A program made the translations under genes and the position numbers. Below, one piece after another: positions 34,113-45,349 of a stretch of 64,000 bases of DNA. The DNA comes from Spodoptera frugiperda (taxonomy: Eukaryota; Arthropoda; Insecta; Lepidoptera; Noctuidae). Positions within the stretch are counted from its first letter, which is position 1, and each line of letters starts with the position of its first letter. The stretch covers positions 930,001 through 994,000 of the forward strand of contig NC_064215.1 of NCBI RefSeq assembly GCF_023101765.2, read 5' to 3'. The notes beneath the pieces were generated by a model, which saw only the letters and a list, made by a program, of their open reading frames with translations, was not told the DNA's origin and did not search any database.

Positions 34113-34840
34113 ATTCGGTAAAATGGGAGATGAGACATTCTCACAAAAACAAAATAACGACCCAAACCGCAGTAAAATAAGCCTTAAACTATAACGAATA
34201 AAATAACTATTCGTTTAACTATAACCTAGTTTACAACCCCCTTATGGGCTCGTCAAGAGGTTAGTAGGTACACTGACCGTAATGAATACCATTGAACATA
34301 CTCCGAGATACCCACGACCGGTATTAGGGACGAGCCTAACTAAAGCGCCGGTTGCGGCCTGACCAAATCGTATAATCCAGTAAACCCTTTAAGTCGTTTG
34401 TATTATGTGAACAGAAAACAGACGCGTATTAATGTGTTATGACTAGTAAAATTATCGTTACTCCGTACTAGGGTTGTCGCTAAGGCTTTTATTATTTTAT
34501 GCCATATTATTTGTTTTGAAATATGGTGGAATCTGTTCACCAAAAAAAAATATTAATAAGTAAAGATCCATTTTGCTGTTTATTCTATTCTGGTGTTACA
34601 CGTCACGGGACTGACATCTTTGCCTCGGAAAAAACACTTGAAGCCTATCTGCTACAGATATAAATAAGACTTCGAACTACCTTAAGATGGTTTTATAGGC
34701 AATTTGCAGGATGTAAATTAACAAATAATTTAAATCCCATTATTCATTTTAATTTTAAAAACCTTTTATACGCTCCATCTCCGTTAAAAACAAAAGGGTG
34801 TTCGTGACAACCCTAGCGAAGGGTCGGCCCTGTTTACAAT
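34113..34840. other. Intronic stretch
   Basis: No exon recognised. Confidence 0.4.
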
Positions 34841-34842
34841 GC

Positions 34843-34975
34843 CGACGTCTGCATTCAACAAGTTTAGAACCACAGCATTCCGCAGCGGACCGCAGCCGTG
34901 CCGCACGAGCGCCGCACCCGCGTCGCACCCGCGCCGCACCCTCAACGCCCGAGTGGAATGTGACGTCACAAAATG
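34843..34975. promoter_or_regulatory. Isolated GC-rich patch ending in a CRE-like site
   Basis: A CpG-rich run with repeated GCCGCACC/CGCACCCGCG units (34900-34941) is followed by TGACGTCAC at 34961-34969. It stands out from the AT-rich intron. It could be an internal regulatory patch or the remains of a GC-rich element. The open frames over it on both strands have no recognisable domain. Confidence 0.2.
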
Positions 34976-35127
34976 TTAGCCATAAACGACGTTAACGAAG
35001 TTATGACGCTGGTAAATTTCGTGAAACTAATGGGAAGGAATAACATGATTACTGTTCAGAAGAATACTAACCCCAGTGATATTTACAATAAGCTTTACCG
35101 TGTTGTGTTCTTTTTGGAAATGATTTT

Positions 35128-35450
35128 TTTTTTTTTATGGAACAAGCCGGCAATCGAGCAGACGTATTACCTGATGGTAAGCAATCGCCGCCGCCCATGG
35201 ACACTTGAAACACCAGAGGCGTTACAAGTGCGTTGCCGGCTTTTTGGGAGTTAGGAATTTAAGGGTTGTTGTTCGGGAATCGGGGATGGGGAAGATTGGG
35301 AAGGGGGAATTGGGCCTCCGGTAACCTCACTCACACAACGAAACACAACGCAAGCGTTGTTTCACGTCAGTTTTCTGTGAGGCCGTGGTATCACTCCGGT
35401 CGAGCCGGCCCATTCGTGCCGAAGCATGGCTCTCCCACACTTATAATACC
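35128..35450 (-). repeat. Family D tail, longest copy
   Basis: The T-run at 35128-35138 is the poly(A) tail of a minus-strand insertion. Then come AAGCCGGCAATCGAGCAGAC, TACCTGATGGTAAGCAATCG, CCGCCGCCCATGGACACTTG, GGCGTTACAAGTGCGTTGCC, TTAGGAATTTAAGGGTTG, GGGCCTCCGGTAACCTCACT, and CACTCCGGTCGAGCCGGCCC at the far end. It is the 3' non-coding part of a retrotransposon whose coding part is not in this window. Confidence 0.65.
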
Positions 35451-35604
35451 TAAATATGATTTTGTAGCTTGTCACGTTTCCTTCCCAGAATGTGAGAGTA
35501 TTATCTTCCTCACACAGGTCACATTCCTCACATTTCCTAGAAACAGATGTTCATACTGTTAACATTAACATTTTACACCATTCTTATGAAAATAATACGT
35601 GTGA

Positions 35605-35670
35605 AGTGTTTCGTGCTCTCGTAGTAATTTCGTAGCAAAAGCGTAGCGCCGTAGCGCGCTCGTAGCAACT
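35605..35670. repeat. CGTAGC-rich short repeats
   Basis: CGTAG recurs six times at short and uneven spacing (CTCGTAGTAATTTCGTAGCA, AAGCGTAGCGCCGTAGCGCG). Confidence 0.5.
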
Positions 35671-36027
35671 AGATGTGGATCTTATTACCTACGAACTTTC
35701 TTTTTCAAAAACGTTTACTTGCTCACAATTTCTGTTCAATTAAATATTCAAAGTTCATTAAAGAGAAACATGCCCTCGGTTTATGTATTAATTAATTTCT
35801 GATTCAACCCTTCTTACTTTGATAAATTCTACGTGTTTCCCCTGAGGCTTAGTCAGGACGAATGTTGTAGTAACAAATCAAACATCTCCTCCATTATAAC
35901 GTGCTGTTTGAACCAGGGACAATAGTTTCTTAGTACAATATTACTGCTGCAATAATTACCTGTATTTGTTATTTAATCAGCTACAAAAGTACGTAACAAT
36001 ATTAGTAACTGAGAATTATCAAAGTAT
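35671..36027. other. Intronic stretch
   Basis: Nothing recognised. Confidence 0.4.
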
Positions 36028-36235
36028 TACTGGGTTTTTTTCGGTTTTTCGAAAATTTCTCAGTCCGCCGCACGGAGTCTGGAATCGTGCCCAATATATG
36101 GCAATAGGCTCACCCCCTATTACATGGGTCTTATAACACAAATGGTGAAAAGTGGGTGTACATAGTTCAGCGGCATTACGTGCCGTAATGTCCACCTCTG
36201 CCTACCCCTTCGGGGATAAAAGGCGTAACATTACT
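36028..36235 (+). repeat. SINE family B copy, head missing
   Basis: It begins at ATTACTGGGTTTTTTTCGGT, then AGTCTGGAATCGTGCCCAAT, TATGGCAATAGGCTCACCCC, CAAATGGTGAAAAGTGGGTG and CCTCTGCCTACCCCTTCGGG. Confidence 0.8.
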
Positions 36236-37494
36236 TTTTACAAGTCAAAAATCTTATACCACACGAACCAAGCAGTCGAACAATACGTATTGTGATATAA
36301 ATATACATTCTTTGCCTTTGAACATGTAACATTCCAGCCCGCTGACCGCGGAGAGTAGGTCAGACGGGATTTATCTGGACAGCGGCATTTACTGATCCTC
36401 ACAATACATTATTCATTACATCAACAATACCTTAAAAATAAACGCTACAAAGAAATCTAGGTCTCACATTATTAATCATGACTTCAAGACTCACTTTCAA
36501 CACAAAGGCGGTAATAAATCAGTTCGCCGCCATTTTCATAAGATGGCGGTCGACAAAAGCGCGCGAATTCATCAGCGGTTCACTTCGACTGCGCTCCTGT
36601 TATTAATAGCTGGCTTATAATTAAAATTAAGGTGTGTGTAGATAGATTTTTTATTATAACTATAAGACTGATTAATAACATTGTGGAGATATATGGTTTT
36701 TCTATAATACAGACAGAGAAATATCAAACATATTTTTAATCACATTTTTCGGTTCGGTGTCTATCTAGTAACACTACTATTTATATTTATTTAATATTTT
36801 CAATATACAGAATTTACACTTCTACAGTATTCATAGTAATTCAAGTAATAAAATAATAAACTACATTTTAAAGATTTGAGAAAACCGAAAACTAAAATCA
36901 AAACAAAAGGCATAAACTAAAACCACTGATAGTTTAGAAGTCCTCCTCCATCCTCCTTTTTTGAAGTCGGTAAAAATAATAAAACTATAGATAACAAATA
37001 AACTGAACGTCACGACACTTTCAACTATTCAAGAATTTAGTATTTATTGCTTTTAAGCTTCGATCATGGTATTGTTGATCGAAGCTTTTAAGTGCGCCAG
37101 ACGAATTATTAGTACCTCTAAAATAATGTATCATACAAAAGTATAGATTAAGTACCTACATGTAGATTAGTGCAACATACTGGTGACGCAGTTAGTTCTA
37201 ACCGTCCCGTCCACCACTTCACTCTGACGTGGAGTGCGCGCGCTAAGTGACCGTGCGAGCAATCTTCGCTAACAACAGATATCTCAACTAGTTTTGTTAG
37301 TTCGTGAACTTAGTATAGAGTTATAGCCGATTCATGTGACGTGGCTACTAAGCTAACAAGGACAGAAGCTACTATTATTGTTACGAAGTGTTTTGATAAT
37401 AATTGTTTTTTTTTTTTAATATAGAGTGATGCAATAGGTATGTAAGTATCGGAGAAGAAACGAAACTCACGGAAAATCGACGTGAAACAACTCT
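36236..37494. other. Intronic stretch
   Basis: No exon recognised. It holds an inverted CCGCCAT...ATGGCGG pair (36527-36549), a reversed copy of the ACCGACTTC end (36945-36975), and a 12-bp-arm hairpin (37055-37087, AAGCTTCGATCA against TGATCGAAGCTT). Confidence 0.45.
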
Positions 37495-37705
37495 TTCGGT
37501 GTGTTTCGTTATGTGAGTGTGGTTACCGGAAGCCCAATTACCCATCTTCTCAATATTCCCAATCCCTATTCCCCAGAAACCCTTAAATTTCTAACCCTAA
37601 AAGACCGGCAACGCACTTGTAACGCCTCTGGTGTTTCTGTTGTCCATGCGGCGACGATTGCTTACCCTCAAATGATTCGTCTGCTCGTTTAAATAAAAAA
37701 AAGAG
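37495..37705 (+). repeat. Family D tail copy
   Basis: TTTCGTTATGTGAGTGTGGT, CGGAAGCCCAATTACCCATC, GACCGGCAACGCACTTGTAA, CGATTGCTTACCCTCAAATG, ending TTAAATAAAAAAAAG. Confidence 0.65.
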
Positions 37706-38074
37706 AAGATTTATATCCATTTTTTCCGACAACGAAAACTTACTTATTATATGTATTATATCAATGTCTAAATTTTTAGCAATATATTCGCCTCTAATTA
37801 TAGTATAACAATGGAAAAAGGATTTCTTACCGTCTTACAATGATGCCTATACAGTAAGGGATATTTCGCGTTATCTTGAATATGATTGATGAGTTAATTA
37901 ACGCATAGCGTATTAGTCACTTGACTGCTGCGCAGATTAATTGTAGGGAACGCAACAGTTGAGTGTAAGGGTGAGATATAATATAATGTACTATGTAGCT
38001 CTTTTCAGTATAGTTACTAAATATAAATTGTAACATAACTGTGAATAAAAAGTCTTCGACAAGAAGACGGGTGG
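37706..38074. other. Intronic stretch
   Basis: Nothing recognised. Confidence 0.4.
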
Positions 38075-38119
38075 TCTTCTTTTTCTTTGAGGGGGGAAAA
38101 TCATCCAATGTCTTCAGAC
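38075..38119 (-). repeat. Family R tail fragment
   Basis: Only the poly(T) end remains: TTTGAGGGGGGAAAATCATC, CAATGTCTT. Confidence 0.6.
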
Positions 38120-38860
38120 TGGTGGTCTGGCGATACAAACAAGCTAAAGCAGGCCTTCCCAACCTCTTCCCGATCAAGGATCAATATCATTCTTATGGGA
38201 TAAGGAACCACTATTACTAATACTTTTTTCACGCTCTAATTTTCTCATTCACTTATAAAAATACTGAATTTGGGAGTTTTTAAATCAGTTGTTCCTCTCA
38301 GTTGTCTCCTTTGATATTAGATTAGCTTGAGCTAATCTAAACGTGGCAATTATTGGACAGAGTTGTTGATATGGCCTTACTTTTTAACCGATGCAAGGAT
38401 AATTAACATTTTCTTGAATATTAAATTCAAACATCACAAATTAAAATATGTAAGTAGAAACTCGTTCATCGATAGTCTGGCTAATTTATAAACTATCAAT
38501 TTCATCGACAAATTTCTTCGAACATTCACATCACTATTCCATGACATCGCGTGTTGGACAATGATTTCTGTTTATACACATGAAAACAGACTAAACGGTT
38601 CGCGGTACATAATTACGTTAGTGTATTATTCCAGCGAATTACTCTGCCTACCTTCCAGTCGCTAAACGTTTTAACTAAAATATGAAATAAGCTGGTTGTG
38701 TTTTGTCTGGCTTGTGGACTTTATAAATACATTATACATACTTTAAATGTATATTTTTAAATTCCTTTGGAATACATTAATATTATAAGGATACATTTTA
38801 AGATTTCAGTCTCTCCAATATTTTTAAAAATAACCATTATGAAAAACTTCACGGGTTCAT
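38120..38860. other. Intronic stretch
   Basis: Nothing recognised. Confidence 0.4.
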
Positions 38861-38861
38861 T

Positions 38862-38972
38862 GACCGAAAAATCGCAAGTGCAACTGCTGGGCAAGGAGTC
38901 TCGGGTTCGATTCCCGTGTCGGGCAAAGCATTGTAGGTAGGGGTTTTTTCGGGTTTCCGAAATTTTCTCAAT
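38862..38972 (+). repeat. SINE family B copy, head only
   Basis: The tRNA-like head is well preserved (GTCTCGGGTTCGATTCCCGT is a clean B box), followed by TTCGGGTTTCCGAAATTTTC. The copy breaks off at the junction with the middle block. It is not a stand-alone tRNA, because the 5' half does not form a tRNA acceptor and D arm. Confidence 0.75.
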
Positions 38973-39415
38973 TTCATTAATAAAATGTCTAAATTACCAT
39001 AAAAACACATAATATAAGAAACACCTAGCTTCACTGACGGACACACTGACAGACTACTACTATTTTTTAAAGTTTCAAAAGCCTTCTATTACAAATAGAT
39101 TTTTTAATTGAAAATAAATGCTTTGTAATTATAAACACTAACATCAAGCCGCGAAAGGACATCAAAAAATCAGCGACTGATGTAAAATTCACACTGATTA
39201 CAATGACGAGCGTTAATAATGCACCTTAATTGCATTAAATATGCAATGATTCGTGTATTTCGTTCACAATTATCGCCATTTTCATTATACAATCACAATT
39301 TGTTAACAGCTAGCCATTATATAATTTGGTTACAGATTCAATTTATGTTTTGACCACGTTTTATTCAAAATTAATAAAAGGGAATGTTAAATTGACACAT
39401 CTGATGTTTTAAGAG
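38973..39415. other. Intronic stretch
   Basis: Nothing recognised. Confidence 0.4.
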
Positions 39416-39419
39416 TGTG

Positions 39420-39670
39420 GAAGAGCCACGAATAGGGCGACTCAACCGAAGTGATACCACTACCTCACAGAAGACCGACGTGAAACAATGCTTGCGTTGT
39501 GTTTCGTTGTGTGAGTGAGGTTATCGGAGGCCCAATTACCCCTGTTCCCAAACTTCCCAAACCGTGATTCCCTAACAACCTTAAATTCCAGCAACGCTCT
39601 TGTAACGCCTCTGTTGTTTCACATTCATCACATGATCCGTATGCTCTTTTACCGGCTTATAGCAAAAATA
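39420..39670 (+). repeat. Family D tail copy
   Basis: GAAACAATGCTTGCGTTGTG, TTTCGTTGTGTGAGTGAGGT, CGGAGGCCCAATTACCCCTG, CTTGTAACGCCTCTGTTGTT. Confidence 0.65.
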
Positions 39671-40330
39671 AAAGGTTTTGTTCACATCACACCATATTTT
39701 GTGTCTTTCTAAAAAGTCATCATCGATAGCCCATAAGTGGCCACTGCTATCCAAAGGTCTCTTCTTACACGGAGAAGGTTTACACTTTCCTGAAATGGAT
39801 GTACTATATAAATTCTAACTATCGTATCGTAGGTTAGTACCTACACTAGGTATGCTTCAAGCACTAGGTATTAACTAAATTACTGTTTGTACCTAGACTG
39901 CATTCGAGTGCCTAGTAATGACCACTTCACTACTAATATACAATGGAAACGAAACATTTATGAAAGCACATCAAGTTACATCTCATATTTGTTCGATTTT
40001 CAATCTTATTGTTTTGTTGCAAAGTTGAATTTGTATCGAAGATTTTCTTCAGTTTGGGGTACTTTTATGTGCTAGTGTTACGTTCGTTATTTGAAAAATA
40101 GAGCTCAAAATATTGTAGTGTTTTGTTTGTGAAGTAATGCTTTTTAATATCATTATTTATTTTTAATGATCCATCGCATCGTGTCGGTTTTCTTTTGTGT
40201 TTATAGCGAAAGGTTGTAAAACAGTAATTTAATTGGACACTCGTATTATTATTTTATTTTTGTCTTTATAAATATGTATATACATACATAGATAAAACAT
40301 GGTATTGTGTTATAACTACAAGACATGACT
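39671..40330. other. Intronic stretch
   Basis: Nothing recognised. Confidence 0.4.
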
Positions 40331-40334
40331 TATG

Positions 40335-40460
40335 TTTATTCAATCGTCGCTGCCCATGCAAGATCAGAGGAGTTACAAGAGTGTTACAACACTCTTGTAA
40401 CTCCTTAGAGAAGGCCTTTTAGAGAAGTGGGGGAGGATTGGACCTCCGGTATTAGTTGTT
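40335..40460. repeat. Two family D fragments joined head to head
   Basis: The left fragment is minus-oriented and the right one plus-oriented. At their junction they form a perfect hairpin (40368-40405, 18-bp arms AGGAGTTACAAGAGTGTT and AACACTCTTGTAACTCCT, loop AC). Confidence 0.6.
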
Positions 40461-40630
40461 TATCCGACGCCTATTACGATGGCTATTCCACGTGTTGAAA
40501 ATAAAACAAACACTATAAATTAAAAACTGCCAGCCAAATGGCACCTATTTTGCGTCGACCTAAAAAATAATCACATAAATCATGAAAAACTTAAGATACT
40601 TTTAATTAATGATAATTATTTTGTTCTCAG

Positions 40631-40816
40631 ACTGGTTTCCTGGCTGGAGGAAGCACAGCGGCCAGCCCAATGATGACGGCACATCAGGCCAGGACTGCGT
40701 GGAGGCCCGCCGGGAGTTCCCTCCGCGCCCGCCGCCGGCAGCCACCACCTTCATGTGGAACGACAGAGGCTGCAGGGAACACAACTACTTCGTCTGCGAG
40801 AAACCCAGTGTTGAAG
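40631..40816 (+). CDS. CUB / C-type lectin protein, exon c (end of lectin domain)
   Basis: This 186-base exon has acceptor TTGTTCTCAG (ending 40630) and donor GTATGT. It codes for residues 327-388. It contains the calcium-site loop QPNDDGTSGQDC (residues 338-349), a proline-rich stretch (FPPRPPPAATT, 356-366) and WNDRGCREHNYFVC (369-382), which closes the lectin fold with its conserved cysteines. Compared with mannose-binding lectins, the E of EPN and the E of the G-E-D-C segment are both Q here, while N340 and the W-N-D pair are kept. Sugar or calcium binding is therefore uncertain. It leaves with one base (phase 1). Confidence 0.9.
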
Positions 40817-40934
40817 GTATGTTTGGCTTATGTTTATGCTTAGCTTAGCTAGCTTATGGACATTTGTGAACGGCGTGTCAAAAATTATGGAATTTTTCGT
40901 GACTTTTCAAGAGTACTATAAAATATTTCTGTCT

Positions 40935-41090
40935 TGAGATACACTAAATTGATTATGTTGTGTTTAATAGCTTGTTTACGTAACTATTTGACGAGGAACT
41001 CGATCAGTTTCGCGTTCCGCTGAGGGGTCGTATTTATGAGTAGTATTGCGTGAATACGACACACGACGCAATGGTGCAGCTACTTATAAT
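40935..41090. mobile_element. Foldback MITE, family F, damaged
   Basis: It keeps TTGACGAGGAACTCGATCAG and ACACGACGCAATGGTGCAGC, but the right arm is lost. Confidence 0.6.
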
Positions 41091-43090
41091 TAGGAATTTT
41101 GTGTAGTTTCATAAATAAAAGAGCTTTGTGTAAAATGTATAAGAAAATGTCGTGTCTTCTACAATTTAATTTACATAAACTTGACTCATGTCTAATTTAA
41201 TGATAAATATTAGTATTATTATGCTTGTCTTAGCTACTAATCCAATCAAACTGTCAAAAGGCTAAAAATAAATAAAATTTCTCATAAAAATATTTAAAAT
41301 TAAATTTCGTCGACTGATATAAATCAAACCGTGGTAAATGACGTTACTGCGAAATAATAAATCGCGTTTTATTTCGATATTAGAAAATTGAATTTGTTTT
41401 CGGTCACGACACTAGAAAGGCAATTTTTTTTTTGTTTAACCGTTATTTTGTTCGCCTACGTCTTGTTATTATGCCTATATTGACAGTTCATATGATTGGC
41501 TTTTTATTTAATACTCAATTTTATTTAGCTTATTTCTATAGCGCGATATGATTATTGGTAAATTAATGTAATGTAATTTGCTGTATACACAGAAAAATAA
41601 AAATTGTATTTTCTGAGATTTATTTCGTATTACAAATAAATCAAGTAACAGAACAAGATTTCACGACTATCTCAAAAAGACACTTAAACTGTCACAGTTT
41701 ATCTTAAAACAAGTATTAAATCAAACCATTTCACTTCAAAAACGCAAAATTTAAATTCATCTACGACTTTTATATAAATGGAATTGAAATTGATGGATTA
41801 TTTATTAGAGGTAGTGATTACTTTAGTTAAAATAAAGAAAAGATTATTTTGGAGGAAAGTATATTCAACTGCAATAAAACAAAAGAGTAAAAGGTAACAG
41901 AGTAAAGTTGCCAACATAAAATATAAATAAAATAATTGCCAGTGTATTGAAAAAGGTTGCGTTCACTATTCAACAGAAATAAGCTTAAACCGTACCTCAT
42001 ATATATTTTCCATTAAATGTGATCCCAGTAACCCAATGACTTCGCTACATAACTGAACATATAACATGTAACACGTCTCTAAGCACGTTGCAACAATAGC
42101 CCGTTAATTGCACCATTGATCGTGCAGTAACCATTTCCAACGAGCTGCTACTTGACACTGTAACACCCGCCACGTACAGCGTTACCGCAACATGTAACGT
42201 AGCGTGTAGCACGTTGCAAGTTACAGACAATCCGCTAATGCATTTTCACGTACTTGGTTTTTATTGTGAGCAGTAAAGGGTTACGGGGAATGAAGAAGGT
42301 ATTTGTGAATGCTTTTAAAGTCGAGTGTTAAGTGTAGAGGTGGTTCCTATACTTTGTGGTCGATTAAGATTTAATCTACTAGTACTTAGGTACTTCTTAA
42401 CCGACTGTAAGATATGGAGTAAGTTACTTAACCCGATATTATACTCTGTAATTACTTTTAAACTTCAAAAACAAATGAAGAGAATCTTTTAAATCATCTC
42501 GTCTTTGTTTTTACTAAAATTTCTTCTTAGCCTCTTCTAATTTTGAAATCGACACGAGGGACATATAACACTAAGGCTAACTTTGAATTAAGAACGTAAT
42601 TTGTATGCATAATCTGTCACACAAGTTTATCGGGCACATATATGTAGGTGGTGAAACAGGCGCTAAGTCTTAATCAGATTTGATAGAATGTAAATATTTT
42701 ATATAGAACCTGATCATCTTCCCTCAAATAAAATTATCTAATAAAGAAAACAAAGAGTCCTATAATATTTTCATTAACACTAATTTATTAGTGTCTAACA
42801 CAACTCACAAAAACACTAATAACATAATTACACAAATATAACTGAAAAAACTTTACACGTGAAAAAACAATCAAGGTTGTCTACCCACACACAACATACG
42901 AAACAACCTAAATAACATATGACACGTAACCTTTACATAGTTCAATGACATTTAGTACGAGTTTAAAAAAAATAAAACACGAACATGTTGTAGCTTCGTC
43001 GAACAACTGATCATTTCAGGGAACGTCTGGCAATCTAGGAAATGACTTTGATTACCGACAGATTACCAAGTACGATACGTATGGGCTGTT
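41091..43090. other. Intronic stretch (intron 3)
   Basis: No exon recognised. 42060-42235 contains repeated ACATGTAAC and GCACGTTGCAA words in loose order. Confidence 0.4.
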
Positions 43091-43289
43091 TATGTCTGTC
43101 TGTCTATTTGACGAGTGGGCTGATTACTGGGAATACTTGTTTATTGGGTGACTATTAACCCTTGGTATATTCTGGCTGATTTATTTACTTACGGTTGGTA
43201 GTTTTAATAAGATTGTAAGTGACTTAAGTGTGTAATAAAAGTTGATTTGTTTGTTTGTTCAATGATATCGATCGTATGGTTCGAATGAT

Positions 43290-43432
43290 TCTGGAGCTGC
43301 GGACTATTGTGTGGGTTTACCGGGGCTCCGGCTCGAAAAGCAGGAGTAGGAACGGGGTGGTTTTTACTCAGTAAGAGTCTAACACTCCCTCTCGTCTCGC
43401 CCAAGGCGGGAGAAGTCATTGGATGATTTTCC
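43290..43432 (+). repeat. Family R tail copy
   Basis: GGAGCTGCGGACTATTGTGT, GTTTACCGGGGCTCCGGCTC, GAACGGGGTGGTTTTTACTC, CGCCCAAGGCGGGAGAAGTC. Confidence 0.75.
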
Positions 43433-43496
43433 CATACATATAAAAATTGTTAATATGACTGTGTAGGAATTAAGTCAAAATCATGTTTTATGTATT

Positions 43497-43575
43497 ATTA
43501 TAATAACTATCTTGAGACATACGAAAATAACTAAAAATTAATTTACGTGAGTAAACCGTGATTTTTAGTTAATCA
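43497..43575. repeat. Foldback-related fragment
   Basis: TATCTTGAGACATACGAAAA, AATTTACGTGAGTAAACCGT, GATTTTTAGTTAAT. It mixes words of families F and H. Confidence 0.45.
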
Positions 43576-43715
43576 TTTATGTATTTCAATCACTTTGACC
43601 ATAATACACCTACGCAGTTTTCTTTATTCGACGTTTGATTAAGTAATTTAGATAGTGTTCGTATATTTTATTACCAATAATTACACCTCTATCAAACCCC
43701 TCTTCAAATAATACA

Positions 43716-43750
43716 TGTGACGTCACATTTAACCTCTTGTATATAAGACA
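43716..43750 (+). promoter_or_regulatory. CRE-like site with TATA box
   Basis: TGACGTCAC (43718-43726) followed by TATATAAG (43740-43747). The spacing would suit a core promoter, but there is no convincing gene immediately downstream, so this may be chance. Confidence 0.2.
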
Positions 43751-43845
43751 CAACAGAAAATACATTGTGTCTTACGTGGATTCACGTTTCGGCACACGAT
43801 GGGTTAACGTTCAATTTAACTAGTAATAAACACAAAAGTATTTTA

Positions 43846-44085
43846 CTGCCTCGTTGGTCTAGTGTTCAATTCAAGTCTCGGGTTCAATTTCTGGATCGGG
43901 AAAGGATTACTGGAGGTTTTCGGATTTTCAAAAATTTCTCAGTAGTAGCACGCAGTTTAGAATCGTGTCTGGTATATGTTAATAGGCTCACCTCCTATTA
44001 TGTGGGACTTATAACACAAATGGTGAAAAGTGGGCGTACATTTGTACACCTCTGCCTACCCCTTTAAATATAAAAGGCGTGACGA
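43846..44085 (+). repeat. SINE family B copy, full length
   Basis: Head (CCTCGTTGGTCTAGTGTTCA, CTCGGGTTCAATTTCTGG), middle (ATTACTGGAGGTTTTCGGAT) and tail (CCTCTGCCTACCCCTTTAAA). Confidence 0.78.
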
Positions 44086-44555
44086 TACAGATACATACAA
44101 AAGTAATTTAATTGACAGTGTAAGAGGATTACTTTGTCCCAAGACTGAATGTATATTTATTTCAATCTACGCTACTGATGTCAAGTGAAACTAAATTATA
44201 AATGAGACAGCTATTTAATTAGACACAAAAAGATGGCCTATCTGATTTCAGTGTTTCATTTATTTTATATTCTAGTAACTGAAAGAAAATTACGTTGAGT
44301 ACAAAGTAGGTAAGGCCTAAGATTCGAAATTAATTAATTCTATTACTTAGTTTTTAATTTAAATGTTTCGTTGGTCTTCTCGAGTTGGTTTCGAGTTCGA
44401 TTAAAAAAGTATTGTATTCCTTTTTGTGATAAGTACATATTATATGATAGGTTTTTGAAATATTGACTGAAGAGAAATGGAAAGTGAATTTACATATGTT
44501 ATATCTTACGTTCTTCTACGATGTCCTTCGGGTAATTAAACACTGATGATGATTG
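44086..44555. other. Intronic stretch
   Basis: Nothing recognised. Confidence 0.4.
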
Positions 44556-44559
44556 ATTT

Positions 44560-44762
44560 TACTGCACGTTTGGTGCGGTGGCTGGGCAACTGGCTGCCAC
44601 GTAACGTGTAGCGGGTTAGATTAACGCTCGAAGTAACTCTTGGTGTGATCCATAAATTTTTATTTCGGGTCTGGGTGTCTTGTGTATATGAACTTACGAC
44701 ATTGTATGTTTGACTCACGACACAGAAGAAAATCAAAGTGTGGGGCAACGTTTAAAAAAATG
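44560..44762 (+). repeat. SINE family A copy
   Basis: ACTGCACGTTTGGTGCGGTG, GCTGGGCAACTGGCTGCC, a mutated B box (GGGTTAGATTAACGC) and the end AGTGTGGGGCAACGTTTAAA. Confidence 0.78.
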
Positions 44763-45235
44763 ATTTCAATTTAATTTAATCATAATATAGTCGGAAAAAA
44801 TAGAAATAGATTAGATAGTTTCATGTCTAGTTAATTTAATAAAGAAATCCTTATAATACCTTAAATTTTAACCTGCCCAGGTAAGAACTAAAGGAAAAAA
44901 TACCCAAATCTAGCTTATATAAAGCAATCACTACAAAGTTACAAAGGCTACTGAAAGTTAGTCAATCATGGCGGCCGTAAATTTTAATGATCTAAACTTA
45001 GCAACTAGGTATCCTAAGATCTAAGCCTAGGTATTACATCTCGGCCTTGAAGTGCTAGATTAATAAAATTATACCTTGACCTAGAAAAGGGTTTAAAGAA
45101 TATCAAAGAGACATCAAGGATCTTTTTACAGAGTAATTTTACAAAAATTTTTAGTTTCTATGAAATATTAAAAGATGTCAGACATTATTTCTCTACTAGT
45201 TTCTGCCAGCAGCTTGCATTCCTTTAATATTAGTC
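44763..45235. other. Intronic stretch
   Basis: Nothing recognised. Confidence 0.4.
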
Positions 45236-45239
45236 AGAT

Positions 45240-45345
45240 TATAATCTATTTTTGAACCAAATAGGTATAATGACGGGTATGAAAATTAAAAATCTACTTA
45301 GTCCGTCAGTTAGGTAATGAAAAAATATTAGACACGTATTTTTTT
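45240..45345 (-). repeat. Dispersed repeat, family E
   Basis: It is the reverse complement of 22079-22175 over most of its length, including ATGACGGGTATGAAAATTAA and CTTAGTCCGTCAGTTAGGTA. Confidence 0.6.
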
Positions 45346-45349
45346 TATT

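Noticed and set aside
38890..38930. Possible tRNA gene with a clean B box
   Set aside because: The surrounding sequence is SINE family B. No complete cloverleaf can be drawn.
43740..43747. TATA box as promoter of a nearby gene
   Set aside because: The frame that follows (43765-44067) runs into SINE family B and is not a gene.
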